Shown here piece by piece: positions 37,308-45,797 of a stretch of DNA of 60,589 nucleotides. How positions within the stretch are numbered: position 1 is the stretch's first letter; each line of letters opens with the position of its first letter. This DNA is from Methylomonas koyamae (GTDB lineage: Bacteria > Pseudomonadota > Gammaproteobacteria > Methylococcales > Methylomonadaceae): contig NZ_LUUK01000229.1 of NCBI RefSeq assembly GCF_001644025.1, positions 1-60,589 on the forward strand. Reading direction: 5' to 3'. A program made the position numbers and the translations under genes. Below the pieces are notes generated by a model, which had not been told where the DNA came from, made no database searches, and worked only from the letters and a program-made list of their open reading frames with translations.

Positions 37308-38156
37308 CTATTGGTCAAAAACCCCATATGCGATTGCGTTCTTGCTATTGTTTTTTACTGTATACATTAATTTATCCGCGCGTTTTACTAACTCATCGGC
37401 CGAAATTTCGCCGCTTTGGTAGCTTAATACACCGATGGAAAAAGTGACTGGCCATTTATTTTTACGCATCTCGTTCAATAATCCGGCCTGAATTTTTTCA
37501 ACGGTAAACTTTGCAGCATCTTGCCCCATTTCGGGCAACAACAATATAAATTCATCACCGCCCAATCGTGCCATGAGATCGGTATTACGCAACATGTTTT
37601 TTGCCCGACTTACGAAAGCACATAGAAGCCTGTCACCAATCAAGTGCCCATATTGATCGTTTACCCATTTAAATCCATCGAGGTCGATATACGCAATCGT
37701 GAATACATGTTTATAGCGTCGAGAACGATTAAGCTCGGCTTGCAGTAACTCGAAAAAATAGCGACGGTTGGCAATGCCGGTCAAATAGTCCATGCGAGAA
37801 ATTTGTTTTTCGCGCTCCAGCTCTTGTAATACAGGTAAAAGCCAGGTAATCATTACAAAGAAGCCAAAGCGCATGATGGCATTCCAATAGCCAATCATCG
37901 GATGTGAGTATGAAGCGTTGTTCAGTTGATCGACAGTAAACCAGGTTCCGGTAGCAAAGACACAGAATACTAAACCCACCTGCCTACCAAATGCCAAGGT
38001 GACCAATATGATGGGTATCAAGTAGAATATTGAGAAACTGAATTCCCTGCCTAGTTTAAAATCAATAATGCCGATACCAATATTGATTAAAAAACTAATA
38101 ATTAACCAAATAATGGGGGGTTTGTTGTCGTTTTGGATAAAGCGCCAATTACTCAT
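37308..38156 (-). CDS. Membrane diguanylate cyclase (GGDEF)
   Basis: The 282-residue protein has four to six N-terminal hydrophobic segments (IIWLIISFLINIGIGII, FSIFYLIPIILVTLAF, VGLVFCVFATGTWF and more) and a C-terminal GGDEF domain: DYLTGIANRRYFFELL, DLDGFKWVND and the catalytic GGDEF, with the inhibitory I-site RNTD five residues before it. It should therefore make c-di-GMP and be product-inhibited. The start overlaps the sucrose-phosphatase stop by 8 nt. The gene is visibly more AT-rich than its neighbours, suggesting it was inserted into the sucrose operon. Its input signal is unknown. Confidence 0.9.
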   Translation of the reverse strand: MSNWRFIQNDNKPPIIWLIISFLINIGIGIIDFKLGREFSFSIFYLIPIILVTLAFGRQVGLVFCVFATGTWFTVDQLNNASYSHPMIGYWNAIMRFGFFVMITWLLPVLQELEREKQISRMDYLTGIANRRYFFELLQAELNRSRRYKHVFTIAYIDLDGFKWVNDQYGHLIGDRLLCAFVSRAKNMLRNTDLMARLGGDEFILLLPEMGQDAAKFTVEKIQAGLLNEMRKNKWPVTFSIGVLSYQSGEISADELVKRADKLMYTVKNNSKNAIAYGVFDQ

Positions 38157-39000
38157 TAGCTTGTTCCATCCAACCCCGCGTGCAAGGGAAAAAGTGCGAA
38201 ACGCCCTCAAGAATTCCCGCACTGTAGTTGCCGTTCATGCCTAAAAAATTTCCCTTAGCCAAATACAACCTGGCACCGGTTCCATTTTGCTCGGCGAGCG
38301 CCGTGGATTGCGCGACAACATCGCCATGCGCGTTGGCAACCAGAATCGCATTAATGCCACTGATTAGCACGGGCAGATCGTTGCCGCTATCGCCGGCAAA
38401 TACCGTATTGCCGACATCGAAATTCTGGTGCTGCATCAAAAACTCCACGGCATGTAGTTTCGTGGCATGGGCGGGCAACACATCCAGCAATCCGGCGGCT
38501 GCGGCTTCGTCCACGCTGTAAATCAGGCTGGCCGCCAGATTTCGTGCGTGCAGTCGGTTCGCCATTTCCTGGCGCAAGGCTTCTACATCGCTGAGCGTGG
38601 TCAGATAGTAGCTGAGCTTGAAACGGTTTTGCTTCGCCTCTTCCTGCAAGCGCAAATTCGGCAAATCGTCAAACAAAGGCCGAAGATCCTTCGCCGTCAG
38701 ACCGCGCCAGTCGCCGGCGATATCCTCTTCCCAAGCGACCCAAGGTTCCCATTCTCCGGGGCTGGTTTTATAGATCGTGGTGCCGACGTCGCCAATCACC
38801 CAATCGGCTAATGGCAGACCATACTCACGGATCGCGTCTTCCACCAATTCGCGATGCCGGCCGCTCACATAGGCCAAAGTCACTTCGGGGCGGGAAACCA
38901 AACGCGCGAAAGCCGCTCTCGCGCCTGGCGACTCCGTTTGACTGCCATTGGGTAACAAGGTGCGATCCAAATCGGTACAAATCAGAAGACGATTCATCAT
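38149..39000 (-). CDS. spp: Sucrose-phosphatase (HAD-IIB)
   Basis: Hydrolyses sucrose-6-phosphate to sucrose, the last step of sucrose synthesis. The 283-residue protein has both catalytic Asp residues in CTDLDRTLLPNG (D10, D12), VSGRHREL, the Lys in HATKLHAVEFL and the GDSGNDLPVL motif. This is the size and layout of the stand-alone SPP family. A start one codon later is equally possible. It follows sps by 15 nt, so the pair is co-transcribed. Mannosyl-3-phosphoglycerate phosphatase is a relative, but the sps neighbour favours sucrose. Confidence 0.9.
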   Translation of the reverse strand: MMNRLLICTDLDRTLLPNGSQTESPGARAAFARLVSRPEVTLAYVSGRHRELVEDAIREYGLPLADWVIGDVGTTIYKTSPGEWEPWVAWEEDIAGDWRGLTAKDLRPLFDDLPNLRLQEEAKQNRFKLSYYLTTLSDVEALRQEMANRLHARNLAASLIYSVDEAAAAGLLDVLPAHATKLHAVEFLMQHQNFDVGNTVFAGDSGNDLPVLISGINAILVANAHGDVVAQSTALAEQNGTGARLYLAKGNFLGMNGNYSAGILEGVSHFFPCTRGWMEQANE

Positions 39001-39015
39001 GGCGCTGGCGCTCCG

Positions 39016-41154
39016 CTAAAGATGGAAAAAATCGTAATGTTCGATAGCTTCCAGTATGCCCCAGGCGTTGGAGTGTTCGGCGAAATAGACCTGTTCCATG
39101 TCCGATAAATTCGACAATTCCTCACGGTGGCGGTTGGCCACCACGACCCCCAGCGTATTGCCCGCCACCATATCGGAATCGCCGCCGGAACCGCCCGTCG
39201 CCAGGATGCGCTCCAGGGGAATATCCCATTGCCGCGCGACATAACGCAATGCCTGTCCCTTGGAAGCGCGAGCCGGCACGATGTCCAAGAATTGCCCGAA
39301 CGACAGCGTGGGATTCACAGACAGTTCCTTTTGGCGCAACAAAGTCAGAATCTCTTCCATCGGCGGCGCAAGCTCGCTATCGTAATAATAGGAAATCTTG
39401 AAGCGGCTCTGTTCTCGCTTGGGTTGCGGCGTCAAGCCGGGTAGCGTGCCAAGAACCCGGCGCAGAACCTGTGGCGTCCAAAGATGGTCGATATGGTAGC
39501 TCCAGGCTATGTCCGCGATCAGTTGCGGCGTGAAATAGACTTCGGTACCGAGGCTGGTAATCAGAATATCCGGTACTGGAATACGATGTTTCTTAAAAAT
39601 GGCTAAAACTGAATCCAGCCGTCGTCCGGTAGCAATGCCAAACAGGCATTTTTTTCGCTTTTTGCGAATCAGGCTGACAAATTGCGCCAGTCCCTCGTCG
39701 TCCCCCAGTAACGTATTATCCAGCGCGGTAAAAATAGCCTGCGACCGCAGCCGGCCGGTTGTGGCGACCAGCGGTGTCTTTGGCAGACGTTCGAAATGCT
39801 GCAACAACGGCGGCACTTTTTGGAGATAGGCTTGGGCGTGCGCTTCCCACGAGTAATGACGGACGACATTCGCCAGGCCGTTAGCCGATAAGGTCCGCCA
39901 GTACTCGTCATTGTCGAGTATGCTCAGCAAGGCCTCGGCGATCGCGGATTTATCCAGCGGGTCCACCAACACGCCGTTTTGGCAGTTGCCGATGATGTCG
40001 ACCGGGCCGCCGTTTTCAGTGGCCACCAGCGGCAGACCGCTGGCTGCCGCTTCCAACAGCGTCAAACCGAAGGGTTCGGTCAAAGCGGGATTAATAAACA
40101 CCCCCTTGGACGCCGCCGCCAGACGATAAATGTCCGCGACGTCGTCCGCCTTGTGGTGCTTGGGTAGGGCAACCCGACCGTAAAGGTCATAACAATCCGT
40201 GACCAGCAACAATTCGGTCAACACGCCCTGCGCTCCGTCGTCCATCTCCCGAATGTCGTCGCGGTTGCCGGCGACGATCACCAGATTGGCCTTAGCTTGC
40301 AAACGCGGCGATTCGCCGTAGGCTTCCAATAAGGTGACGATATTTTTCCGTTCGTCCGGTCGCGACAACGCCAATATCATCGGCATATCCGGTTGAGACA
40401 GGAAATTCTTGAGCGACGCTGCAAACGCGGAGCTAGCATTACTGGCGGCGGGCGGGTGAAATTGGTCGAGATCAGTACCGGGCGGTATGACGGCCATCTT
40501 TTCCGGCGTGTAGCAATCGTAAAGTTCGTATTGGTCTTCGATTTCGTTACCGGTACTGGTGATGATCAAATCGGCATTGCTCAGCGTCTCCTCTTCGGCA
40601 TTGATGCGCCGCGAAATGTGGTAACGCTGCTCGATCTCCTCCATTGTCAGACCCCGCGCCAGCAACCTGCGGCACTTGTCGCGTCCCAAGGAATGGCCGG
40701 TGTGAATCAACGGCAACCCCGTCAGATGCGAAAGCCGCACGCCAACATAGCCGGCGTCGGCATAATGGCTGTGCAACACATTCGGCCAGCGCGGTTGTCC
40801 ATGTAGCCAACTCAACAGATTATCGGCAAAGCTGTCGAGGTGATCCCAAAGCTCTTCCTTGCGGATGTAGCCTTCCGGGCCGGCATCGATACGAACGATT
40901 TGCGCATTTTCCGCCAAAGCCTCGACGGATTCGGCGTAATCGCCGCCGACTTCAACGTCGACGATCCGCCGCGTCACCAAATCCACCTGCTCGACATTCG
41001 GCTGTTTTGCCAACGCCTTGGCCAGTTCCACGACGTATTTGGTCTGTCCGCCGGTATCGGCGTCGCGCCCCAGTTCCAGGTCGTGACCGCGGATCAAGCC
41101 GTGTATGCTGATCAAGACGATGTACAAGGATTCGGATTTTTCATATTCCTGCAT
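39016..41154 (-). CDS. sps: Sucrose-phosphate synthase with inactive C-terminal phosphatase-like domain
   Basis: GT4 enzyme joining UDP- or ADP-glucose and fructose-6-phosphate into sucrose-6-phosphate. The 712-residue product has HGLIRGHDLELGRDADTGGQ (as two neighbouring pieces), HSHYADAGYVG, HTGHSLGRDK and the nucleotide-sugar site INPALTEPFGLTLLEAAASG. Residues ~470-712 are a sucrose-phosphatase-like domain, but the first catalytic Asp is replaced: FTALDNTLLG has Ala (~477) where SPP has Asp. The domain is thus predicted dead, and the separate spp gene supplies activity. The start at 41154 has a GGAG site; the upstream extension was rejected. Confidence 0.93.
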   Translation of the reverse strand: MQEYEKSESLYIVLISIHGLIRGHDLELGRDADTGGQTKYVVELAKALAKQPNVEQVDLVTRRIVDVEVGGDYAESVEALAENAQIVRIDAGPEGYIRKEELWDHLDSFADNLLSWLHGQPRWPNVLHSHYADAGYVGVRLSHLTGLPLIHTGHSLGRDKCRRLLARGLTMEEIEQRYHISRRINAEEETLSNADLIITSTGNEIEDQYELYDCYTPEKMAVIPPGTDLDQFHPPAASNASSAFAASLKNFLSQPDMPMILALSRPDERKNIVTLLEAYGESPRLQAKANLVIVAGNRDDIREMDDGAQGVLTELLLVTDCYDLYGRVALPKHHKADDVADIYRLAAASKGVFINPALTEPFGLTLLEAAASGLPLVATENGGPVDIIGNCQNGVLVDPLDKSAIAEALLSILDNDEYWRTLSANGLANVVRHYSWEAHAQAYLQKVPPLLQHFERLPKTPLVATTGRLRSQAIFTALDNTLLGDDEGLAQFVSLIRKKRKKCLFGIATGRRLDSVLAIFKKHRIPVPDILITSLGTEVYFTPQLIADIAWSYHIDHLWTPQVLRRVLGTLPGLTPQPKREQSRFKISYYYDSELAPPMEEILTLLRQKELSVNPTLSFGQFLDIVPARASKGQALRYVARQWDIPLERILATGGSGGDSDMVAGNTLGVVVANRHREELSNLSDMEQVYFAEHSNAWGILEAIEHYDFFHL

Positions 41155-41227
41155 GGTTTTGCTCCATGAACGGCATGCGTCTATCGCGTCGCCCAAGACT
41201 AATGCTTACCTAAATAGAGCAATGGGC

Positions 41228-41692
41228 TTAGTTAATGTAGCGGTAATAACTCTTCAACAAGTTAGCTGACAGAAATGTCATGGCTATGGCAATGACCAAT
41301 ACGGCGCATATATCATTATCCCCCAGTTCCTCCCCAATTCTCTTCGCGGAATCATGATAATTGCTATCGCCAAATGCACCGACCCATCGCTACTCGGAAA
41401 TCACGCATCAATAAGTTTTCCGAAAATCGCGATCTCGAACAGACAGTTGGCGGATGTCGGTATCCAAGCCCACTTAGAACGACTGTAAAATGCTGCCGCT
41501 CTCGGCCAGTAACTTGACGACCTGACTCGACTCCAGCCATGCCAATAAACTAGGACCTAGGATCACCCCAGCCAGTCGCTCACCCACTACAGCCGGACTT
41601 TGTAGGCGTGTAACCAATTCGCCCAACAGTCGAGTGGTCAGCAAAATAATCATCAACTGAAGGAAAAATTGATGGACAGTGTGGGCTTCCAT
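41228..41692 (-). pseudogene. Decayed CPA2 cation:proton antiporter
   Basis: The open part (41474-41692) encodes a 72-residue CPA2 N-terminus: LLTTRLLGELVTRLQSPAVV, GVILGPSLLAW and LLAESGSILQSF. It then meets a stop, but the same frame continues with VGLDTDIRQL, which is exactly what follows LLF in intact CPA2 antiporters. Further on, in another frame, RIGEELGDNDICAVLVIAIA and TFLSANLLKSYYRYIN resemble the family's last helix before a stop at 41228. So the gene has an in-frame stop and a large internal deletion. It is distinct from the intact CPA2 at 32530. Confidence 0.7.
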
Positions 41693-41706
41693 GAGTCGAT
41701 AGACCG

Positions 41707-43095
41707 TTAAAGCTTCTGCCGACTATCGATCAGCTTATCGGCCTCAGTTTCTGGCACGAGGACTTCGACGGGTTGTATTGACTGGTCCTTAGGAATCGTT
41801 GTCTGAGCGACCAGATCAGAACCGACTGGCCCAAGGTGTTGTCGATTTATCAATAATGCCGGAAGTACCGCCAGACCAATCAGGAAAGGCAGCGCCAATA
41901 CTTGGCCGGCCCAGCGATAACGCCCCTCGAACGGCCCCGAGTCACCGTGAAATTCGCGTTGCGGCAGACCCTCGGACGTTAAGTACTTCCAGGGCTTGGT
42001 ATCCAGCCAAGCCATCACTTGCCCGATTAGGAGCAACAACGCCATACCGCCCAAGTTGACCAATGCTACGGCCATAGGCGTTTCTCGACCGAACTGGTCC
42101 AGAACGATGCCGCCGGCGTAAGACAACACCATCGAGGTTAGAAAAATGGGTAAGGATTGTTGCCCCATCGTAGCGATGGCAAGAGGCAATGCAGTCGACA
42201 GCCATTGCGGACGCCAGTTGCATAGTCGGTGCATCAGGTAAGCCAGCGCGAGTAAGTGCACCCAACGCAATAAGCCGAGGTGGCTTTTGTTTAGCCACGG
42301 CTCTAATTTTGCGCGCAGTTCGCCCCAGAATAAGACTTTAGTGTAGGTGGCTTCATGTCCCAACGGAATGGACAGCAATACCAACGAAAGGCACAAACTC
42401 GCCAACCACCGATGCCTGACGCCGACGCTTAGCCAGCCGGCACCGAAAGCAAAGCCGGTGAAAAACATCAATTGCCAATTCATGGGATTGAAGTACCAGG
42501 GGCGGCCGGTCGATGGGTTGGCGGTCAGTTCCCAGCCATATTGCCAGCTTGCCCAATACAATCCCAGCGAGCAACCCAAGGCCACGGCGACGTGCAAGCG
42601 CGATAAAGCCCAAAATATTGGCAGCCACGCCATCATCACCAGATACATGGGCAGAATGTCGAAATAGTTAGGCACATAGGCCAAGGTAAACAAGTCGTAG
42701 AGTGCTTGTTCGGTCGACTCGAAAAAATAGACGATATTCAGACGTTGAATGTCATTCATTTCAGGCACCCAACGATTGCCAATCACGCAAATCAAGGCCA
42801 GCAAAACAAATGACGCGAGATGCGCGCTATAAATCTGTACGCAACGGAGCAAGATGCGAATCGACCCTAGCCAAAGTCCAGCGCGTTCGAAGCAGCGGCC
42901 ATAAGCCAACGCGGAAGCAAAACCTGATAGGAATACAAACACATCGGCGGCGTCGCAGAGGCTAAAGCGAGATGGGGTATACCAAAACCATGGGTTATCG
43001 GGCATGTGGTTGATGAATATCACCAGCAACGCCAAGCCCCTAAAAAAGTCCAGCTGGATATTCCTTGTTGGCAGTGATTGGTTTGGCAATCCCAT
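41707..43095 (-). CDS. OpgC family membrane protein (glucan-modifying acyltransferase-like)
   Basis: The 462-residue polytopic protein begins with the OpgC pattern: IQLDFFRGLALLVIFINHMP, RFSLCDAADVFVFLSGFASA in consecutive pieces, then LLRCVQIYSAHLASF. About ten hydrophobic segments follow, and the C-terminal ~80 residues are polar. OpgC proteins add succinyl groups to osmoregulated periplasmic glucans; other members have unknown roles. Its place near sucrose and ion transport genes is consistent with an osmotic role, but this is only inference. Transcribed toward the antiporter pseudogene. Confidence 0.8.
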   Translation of the reverse strand: MGLPNQSLPTRNIQLDFFRGLALLVIFINHMPDNPWFWYTPSRFSLCDAADVFVFLSGFASALAYGRCFERAGLWLGSIRILLRCVQIYSAHLASFVLLALICVIGNRWVPEMNDIQRLNIVYFFESTEQALYDLFTLAYVPNYFDILPMYLVMMAWLPIFWALSRLHVAVALGCSLGLYWASWQYGWELTANPSTGRPWYFNPMNWQLMFFTGFAFGAGWLSVGVRHRWLASLCLSLVLLSIPLGHEATYTKVLFWGELRAKLEPWLNKSHLGLLRWVHLLALAYLMHRLCNWRPQWLSTALPLAIATMGQQSLPIFLTSMVLSYAGGIVLDQFGRETPMAVALVNLGGMALLLLIGQVMAWLDTKPWKYLTSEGLPQREFHGDSGPFEGRYRWAGQVLALPFLIGLAVLPALLINRQHLGPVGSDLVAQTTIPKDQSIQPVEVLVPETEADKLIDSRQKL

Positions 43096-43180
43096 AAAGC
43101 CCCTGTGATTCGATAAAAAACGAGTAGACTAGCGAAGTATTTCGATTCGATCATTTTATCGTACTCGACTTTAGACATTC

Positions 43181-43213
43181 AGCCGCCGTTCTCGTCAGGG
43201 CCGGCGGCTTTTT
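43181..43213 (+). terminator. Intrinsic terminator without an assigned upstream gene
   Basis: AGCCGCCG (43181-43188) pairs with CGGCGGCT (43202-43209), and a run of five T (43209-43213) follows on the plus strand. No plus-strand gene ends nearby: the OpgC gene on the left is on the minus strand. It may end a short RNA starting after 43096 or read-through transcription. The remaining bases to 43436 hold only the SulP leader, with nothing else recognised. Confidence 0.5.
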
Positions 43214-43436
43214 AGTGGGAGGCGGATTCAAAACAAAAGTGCAACACCTCGATAGTCAATACCCCCAGTCTTGCCGGGGGCCGACCGGTTGGGCGTAAAT
43301 GCCGTTGTAGATGGACTCCAGTCCAAAATCGATTCAAACGTGCGGCCCGACCGCAATTGTGGTTATCATCCCCCACTGAACGGCGCCAGCGGTTCGCGCC
43401 GCCCACGCTCACCGCCATTTATCGCATGGAGAACTC

Positions 43437-45041
43437 ATGACCACACCAACCGCGGCAGGCAGCCGCAATCATTGGCCGGCCGACATCAGCGCCGGCTTTC
43501 AAGTGTTTTTGATCGCGCTTCCGCTTTGCCTCGGCATCGCCCTGGCTTCCGGTTTTCCGCCGCTGTCCGGGGTTATTTCGGCGATCGTCGGCGGCTTGCT
43601 GGTATCGCGGATCGGCGGGGCCCCGCTGACGATTACCGGGCCGGCGGCCGGGTTGATCGTGGTGATCCTCGATGCGGCGGTCAACTTGGGCGACGGCGAT
43701 CCGGCGGCCGGGTACCGTTACACCTTGGCGGCCATCGTTTGCGCCGGTTTGTTGCAAATCGCGCTGGGTTATTTGAAGGCCGGCCGTTACGCGGCTCTGT
43801 TTCCCGCGTCGGTCATTCACGGTATGTTGGCGGCGATCGGCATCATTATCATCGCCAAGCAGTTGCCGGTCATGGCCGGCGTGCAAAACCACGCGCCCGA
43901 TATTTTGACGGGAATCGGCGAACTACCCCGCCAACTAATCTTTTTTGTACCGCAAATCGGACTGATCGCGCTGGCCGGCATCGCTATCCTGATCGGATGG
44001 CCGCACCTTAAGCATGGCTGGCTGCATAAATTGCCTGCACCCATCGTCGTGATCGCCTCCGGGATTTTACTGGCACGGGTGTTCGGTCTCGCCCACCCGG
44101 TACCGCTCGACTTCCGCATGCCCGAGGATGTCGATGTCGTCAGCGATTTTCTGGTGAATATTCCGGCCGATTTCAGCCAGGCCTTCAGTTGGCCGGACTT
44201 CGGCAAAATCGCCAGCTTGGCATTTTGGCAAAGCGTGATTTCGATTTGCCTGGTTGGCAGCCTGGAAAGCCTGTTGAGCGCCGCCGCCGTCGACAAGTTG
44301 GACCCATTGCGTCGTTACTCGGACTTGAACCGCGAATTGCGAGCGATCGGCATCGCCAATACCTTGTCCGGACTCATGGGCGGCCTGCCGATGATCGCCG
44401 AAATCGTCCGCAGTTCGGCGAATATCGAGGCCGGGGCGCAAACCAGCTGGGCCAATTTTTGCCATGGCGTCTGCCTTTTGGTCTTCGTCGCGCTGTTTCC
44501 GAGCGTGATCGCGACGATACCGTTGGCGTCGCTGGCGGCCTTGTTGGTCTACACCGGTTTCCGCTTGGCGTCGCCGAAAGCCTTCGCGAAAAGCATGGAC
44601 TTGGGAAAAGAACAGTTGCTGTTATTTCTACTGACGATCGCCGCGATTCTGGTCAGCAATTTGTTGGCCGGCGTGTTGGCCGGTATCGCCGCGAAAGTGG
44701 CCTTGCATGTCGGACGCGGAGTCTCGCTACGCCGCTTGCTGTCGATGTCTTACCATATCGAAACCGCAACGGACGGCACCTGGACCGTCAAGGTCAGCGG
44801 CGCGGCCTTGTTCTCGAACTTTCTAGCCCTGAAAAGCTGGCTGACCGAAATCCAAGACGGCCGAGCGCTGATCTTCGACCTTTCCGAAGCCGAGTTGATC
44901 GATCATACCGTCATGGAATTCATCGCTCAGTACCGGGAAGATTACATCGCGCAAGGCGGACGATGCGAAATCCGCGGCCTGTCCGCCACCGAGCCGCTGG
45001 GGCGAGCCGAACTGTCGGCCCGTGTCCGAAAGCCATCGTGA
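43437..45041 (+). CDS. SulP family inorganic anion transporter
   Basis: The 534-residue protein has the SulP (SLC26) layout: an N-terminal WPADISAGFQVFLIALPLCL segment, repeated hydrophobic helices with GGAPLTITGPAAGLIVVI, the NRELRAIGIANTLSGLMGGL segment, and a C-terminal STAS-like domain (~440-534) with ALIFDLSEAELIDHTVMEF. Family members carry sulfate or bicarbonate; members with this early GFPPLSG motif in proteobacteria are often bicarbonate-related, but the substrate is not readable here. A GGAG site lies in front of the ATG. Confidence 0.9.
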   Translation: MTTPTAAGSRNHWPADISAGFQVFLIALPLCLGIALASGFPPLSGVISAIVGGLLVSRIGGAPLTITGPAAGLIVVILDAAVNLGDGDPAAGYRYTLAAIVCAGLLQIALGYLKAGRYAALFPASVIHGMLAAIGIIIIAKQLPVMAGVQNHAPDILTGIGELPRQLIFFVPQIGLIALAGIAILIGWPHLKHGWLHKLPAPIVVIASGILLARVFGLAHPVPLDFRMPEDVDVVSDFLVNIPADFSQAFSWPDFGKIASLAFWQSVISICLVGSLESLLSAAAVDKLDPLRRYSDLNRELRAIGIANTLSGLMGGLPMIAEIVRSSANIEAGAQTSWANFCHGVCLLVFVALFPSVIATIPLASLAALLVYTGFRLASPKAFAKSMDLGKEQLLLFLLTIAAILVSNLLAGVLAGIAAKVALHVGRGVSLRRLLSMSYHIETATDGTWTVKVSGAALFSNFLALKSWLTEIQDGRALIFDLSEAELIDHTVMEFIAQYREDYIAQGGRCEIRGLSATEPLGRAELSARVRKPS

Positions 45042-45051
45042 AACGCTCGCG

Positions 45052-45480
45052 ATGATATTGTTTATCCGTAACGTGCCGGCCAGCACGCATTTATCGGAAC
45101 TGGAAGCCTACGTGGCTCCAGCCTTGAAACGACGTTTTTTGTTCGGCGGAGCGCGCATTCTGAAAGCGGAAATCCTGGTCATTCTGGATAAAACCACCCA
45201 CACGCTGGAATACCATGGTTTGGTTCATATCGACTCGGACAAGGTCGGCTTGAGAGCCATCAAATCCTTGAAGGGCCAACGCTTCAAGAACAAGTTGGTA
45301 TTGGTGCGGGAATATCACAATCGCAATTGGCACAATGATCGCCGCCAGACTTACCAAGCCACACAGGCGTTGGCGGATAAACGAGTGGCGGACCGCCGGC
45401 GTGGCGCCAGCCTGGAATTCGTCAAGGACATTTCGGCCATTTTCTCGGCGCCCAAGACCGCGGCCCGCAAGTTAATCTGA
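45052..45480 (+). CDS. RNA-recognition-motif (RRM) protein
   Basis: The 142-residue product has an N-terminal RRM fold: RNP2 ILFIRNVPAST and RNP1-like EYHGLVHID, with the helices SELEAYVAPALKRRF and KVGLRAIKSLKGQRF in the right order. The C-terminal ~50 residues are Arg-rich (QALADKRVADRRRG). I chose the ATG at 45052, giving MILFIRNVP; a GTG at 45022 would overlap the SulP gene. It is 10 nt after SulP and could be co-transcribed. RNA target unknown. Confidence 0.7.
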   Translation: MILFIRNVPASTHLSELEAYVAPALKRRFLFGGARILKAEILVILDKTTHTLEYHGLVHIDSDKVGLRAIKSLKGQRFKNKLVLVREYHNRNWHNDRRQTYQATQALADKRVADRRRGASLEFVKDISAIFSAPKTAARKLI

Positions 45481-45495
45481 ATTATCGACATCCGC

Positions 45496-45551
45496 TTGTT
45501 ACATTGCCGTGACCGTGTGTTATATTGCGGCTTAATGAGAACAGTTATTAA
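45496..45551 (+). promoter_or_regulatory. feoABC promoter with possible Fur box
   Basis: A -10 TATATT (45521-45526) with a weak -35 (GTTACA at 45498-45503, 17-bp spacer) precedes feoA. Just after it, AATGAGAACAGTTATTAAT (about 45533-45551) resembles a degenerate Fur box with AATGAG and ATTAAT halves. The position over the likely transcript start fits repression by Fur when iron is sufficient. The match is imperfect. Confidence 0.4.
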
Positions 45552-45563
45552 TAAGCTTATAAC

Positions 45564-45797
45564 ATGTCGACCTATCTGAAAGCGCTCGCGGCCGGCGATA
45601 CGGGCCGCATCGTCGGATTCGACCAGTCAGGCGGGGTCTACCGCAAAAAGCTTCTGGCCATGGGCTTGACGCCGGGCACCGAATTTACCATTACCCGCTT
45701 CGCGCCGATGGGCGACCCGGTCGAGATTAAAATTCGCGGCTTCTCGCTGTCGCTCCGCAAAAACGAAGCCTCGGTATTATTGATCGAGAAATTATGA
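45564..45797 (+). CDS. feoA: Ferrous iron transport protein A
   Basis: The 77-residue SH3-like protein has the FeoA pattern: GDTGRIVGFDQSGGVYRKKL, LLAMGLTPGTEFTITRFAPM, GDPVEIKIRGFSLSLRKNEA. It is thought to aid FeoB at the membrane. Its TGA overlaps the feoB ATG by 4 nt. Confidence 0.95.
   Translation: MSTYLKALAAGDTGRIVGFDQSGGVYRKKLLAMGLTPGTEFTITRFAPMGDPVEIKIRGFSLSLRKNEASVLLIEKL

Noticed and set aside
43271-44011. 246-codon plus-strand frame
   Set aside because: Mostly in another frame of the SulP gene, with Arg/His-rich composition and no domain.
44189-45055. 288-codon plus-strand frame
   Set aside because: A shadow of the SulP gene; Arg-rich, no recognisable features.
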